Of a stretch of DNA of 7,118 nt, positions 5,649 to 7,118 are shown piece after piece. The notes beneath the pieces are model-generated. The model ran no database searches. It worked only from the letters and a program-made list of their open reading frames with translations, and was not told the DNA's origin. Made by a program: the position numbers and the translations under genes. This DNA comes from Marinilabilia sp. UBA5340 (lineage in GTDB: Bacteria; Bacteroidota; Bacteroidia; Bacteroidales; Marinilabiliaceae): the NCBI GenBank assembly GCA_002411085.1, contig DHQK01000279.1:1606-8723 (forward strand). The letters are read 5' to 3'. Every line of letters starts with the position of its first letter. The first letter of the stretch is position 1.

Positions 5649-7103
5649 TTACACATTGTATGTGGAGGAAGCAGTGGTTCCACCGCGTCCGGTCCAGTTG
5701 GTATGGAAAAATTCGCCTCTTGGCTTGTCAATTCTTTCATAAGTGTGTGCTCCAAAATAATCTCTTTGTGCTTGCAGCAGATTTGCCGGAAGACGATCGT
5801 TGCGATAACCGTCATAGTAATTCAGAGCTGTTGCAAAAGCAGGAGTGGGTATCCCGTTTTCTATGGCTTTCGAAACTACCCTGCGCCAGCCAGCCTGCGC
5901 CTTATCCACCACTTCTTTGAAGAAAGGTGCCAGTAGGAGATTGGTGAGATTGGGATCAGCATCATAAGCTTCCTTGATTTTTCCAAGGAATATTGAACGG
6001 ATGATACATCCTCCCCGCCACATTAATGCAATGCCTCCATAATTGAGGTTCCAGCCATGTTCCTCTGCTGCAGCCCCCATTAATGCATAGCCCTGAGCAT
6101 ACGAGATGATTTTTGATGCATAAACGGCATCATGCAAATCCTTCAGGAATGCTTTTTTATCTCCTGTAAATTCAGGTTTGGGGCCTGAAAGGATTTTAGA
6201 AGCCTGAACCCGTTCTTCCTTAATGGCCGACAGACATCTGGAAAATACTGCCTCTCCAATAAGAGTCAATGGAATGCCAAGATCCAGTGCCGAAATACCG
6301 GTCCATTTACCGGTTCCTTTCTGGCCTGCGGTATCCAGGATTTTTTCCACAAGGGGCTCGCCATCTTCATCTTTGTAAGCCAGTATATCACGGGTGATCT
6401 CGATGAGGTAGGAGTCCAGCGGACCTTCGTTCCACTCTTTAAATACTTCATGCATCTCGTCGGCCGACATGCCCAGCAGCTCTTTCATTATGTGGTAGGC
6501 CTCATTGATGATTTGCATATCACCATACTCGATGCCGTTGTGTACCATCTTCACAAAGTGACCGGCCCCTTTTTCACCGACCCAGTCGCAGCATGGAGTT
6601 CCGTCTTCAACTTTGGCAGAGATGGACTGGAAAATTGGTTTAACAGCGTCCCATGCTTTGCGTGAGCCTCCCGGCATAATGGAAGGCCCGAGGAGTGCAC
6701 CTTCTTCACCACCCGATACTCCGGTGCCAATGTAAAGCAGACCTTTGCTTTCAACATATTCTGTTCTTCTTGTGGTGTCGGGGAAGTGGGTATTTCCCCC
6801 GTCAATTAATATATCCCCAGGCTCCAAAAGTGGAATGAGGCTGTCAATCAGTTTGTCAACCGCAGGCCCTGCTTTGACCATCATCATTACCTTTCGGGGA
6901 CGATCGAGTGACTTTACAAGTTCTTCCAGACTATGTGTTCCTTTGATATTTTTGCCTTTGGCACGTCCTTCCACGAAGTTGTCCACTTTTTCTGTAGTTC
7001 GGTTAAATACCGACACCTGAAAACCTTTGCTTTCCATGTTTAGGACCAGGTTTTCGCCCATTACGGCTAACCCAATTAATCCTATGTCTGATAATTCTTT
7101 CAT
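5649..7103 (-). CDS. gnd: 6-phosphogluconate dehydrogenase, decarboxylating (NADP type), 484 aa
   Basis: Cytoplasmic enzyme that oxidises and decarboxylates 6-phosphogluconate to ribulose 5-phosphate, making NADPH, in the oxidative pentose phosphate and gluconate pathways. The N-terminal Rossmann fold has GLAVMG (11-16) and NRT (34-36), the usual NADP-binding pattern. Next come DGGNT (101-105) and the substrate-binding signature GVSGGEEGA...GPSIMPGG (128-146). The catalytic stretch HFVKMVHNGIEYGD holds Lys185, Asn189 and Glu192, equivalent to the known catalytic Lys, Asn and Glu of the sheep enzyme. KGTGKWT follows, and the tail RDYFGAHTYER carries Arg447 and His453, which reach into the partner subunit. 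Length is that of the long dimeric form, and all key residues are intact. It starts at an ATG 15 bp from the window edge, so its promoter is outside. A hairpin follows the stop. It may be cotranscribed with the TRAP genes, but this is not certain. Confidence 0.97.
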   Translation of the reverse strand: MKELSDIGLIGLAVMGENLVLNMESKGFQVSVFNRTTEKVDNFVEGRAKGKNIKGTHSLEELVKSLDRPRKVMMMVKAGPAVDKLIDSLIPLLEPGDILIDGGNTHFPDTTRRTEYVESKGLLYIGTGVSGGEEGALLGPSIMPGGSRKAWDAVKPIFQSISAKVEDGTPCCDWVGEKGAGHFVKMVHNGIEYGDMQIINEAYHIMKELLGMSADEMHEVFKEWNEGPLDSYLIEITRDILAYKDEDGEPLVEKILDTAGQKGTGKWTGISALDLGIPLTLIGEAVFSRCLSAIKEERVQASKILSGPKPEFTGDKKAFLKDLHDAVYASKIISYAQGYALMGAAAEEHGWNLNYGGIALMWRGGCIIRSIFLGKIKEAYDADPNLTNLLLAPFFKEVVDKAQAGWRRVVSKAIENGIPTPAFATALNYYDGYRNDRLPANLLQAQRDYFGAHTYERIDKPRGEFFHTNWTGRGGTTASSTYNV

Positions 7104-7118
7104 GATATTATGTTTTTT

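Noticed and set aside
5561..5920. Plus-strand open frame of 119 codons over the gnd 3' end and the gap
   Set aside because: Mostly antisense to the conserved gnd C-terminus; composition is unlike a real protein and there is no supporting context.

Overview
The window carries six complete protein-coding genes, all on the minus strand, packed with short gaps. Transcription runs from the right edge to the left. The order is 6-phosphogluconate dehydrogenase (gnd), a three-gene TRAP transporter (dctP, dctQ, dctM), a LacI-family regulator, and a UxaE-type tagaturonate epimerase. No RNA genes, CRISPR array, phage genes or intact transposase are visible. The base composition is moderate (G+C in the low-to-mid 40s by eye). 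Shine-Dalgarno sequences are weak or absent, the TRAP binding protein looks like a lipoprotein, and the LacI protein is of the 'TVDRVLHNRG' kind. Together these suggest a Bacteroidota member, perhaps a marine or anaerobic Bacteroidia-type lineage. This placement is inference from protein style, not from a marker gene.

Right part (about 4465-7118): gnd fills 5649-7103 and ends 8 bp before a 12-bp hairpin that lacks a good U-tract. An 87-126 bp gap, depending on the dctP start, holds a second bulged dyad (5543-5577). The TRAP binding-protein gene follows, best started at an ATG at 5522 rather than at the upstream TTG. Middle part (2671-4464): dctQ and dctM follow with gaps of 14 and 12 bp, a typical TRAP operon. 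Between dctM and the regulator (2439-2670) lies a compact repeat of about 135 bp. It has imperfect terminal inverted repeats and a long inner palindrome and resembles a MITE (a non-autonomous transposon relic). Left part (1-2438): the LacI-type regulator and then, after 127 bp, the epimerase gene. That gap has a near-perfect AT-rich palindrome 17 bp upstream of the epimerase start.

Working model (inference): this is part of a sugar-acid, most likely hexuronate, utilisation locus. The TRAP system would import the acid with sodium, UxaE would interconvert tagaturonate and fructuronate, and the LacI protein would sense a pathway metabolite. The enzymes that would complete the route to 2-keto-3-deoxygluconate (uronate isomerase, fructuronate reductase, mannonate dehydratase) are not in the window. 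Gnd belongs to the oxidative pentose phosphate or gluconate route, and its link to the rest is suggestive only. I see no clearly new biological system. The items most worth a second look are the short epimerase subtype in this context, the MITE-like element, and the dyads ahead of dctP and uxaE.
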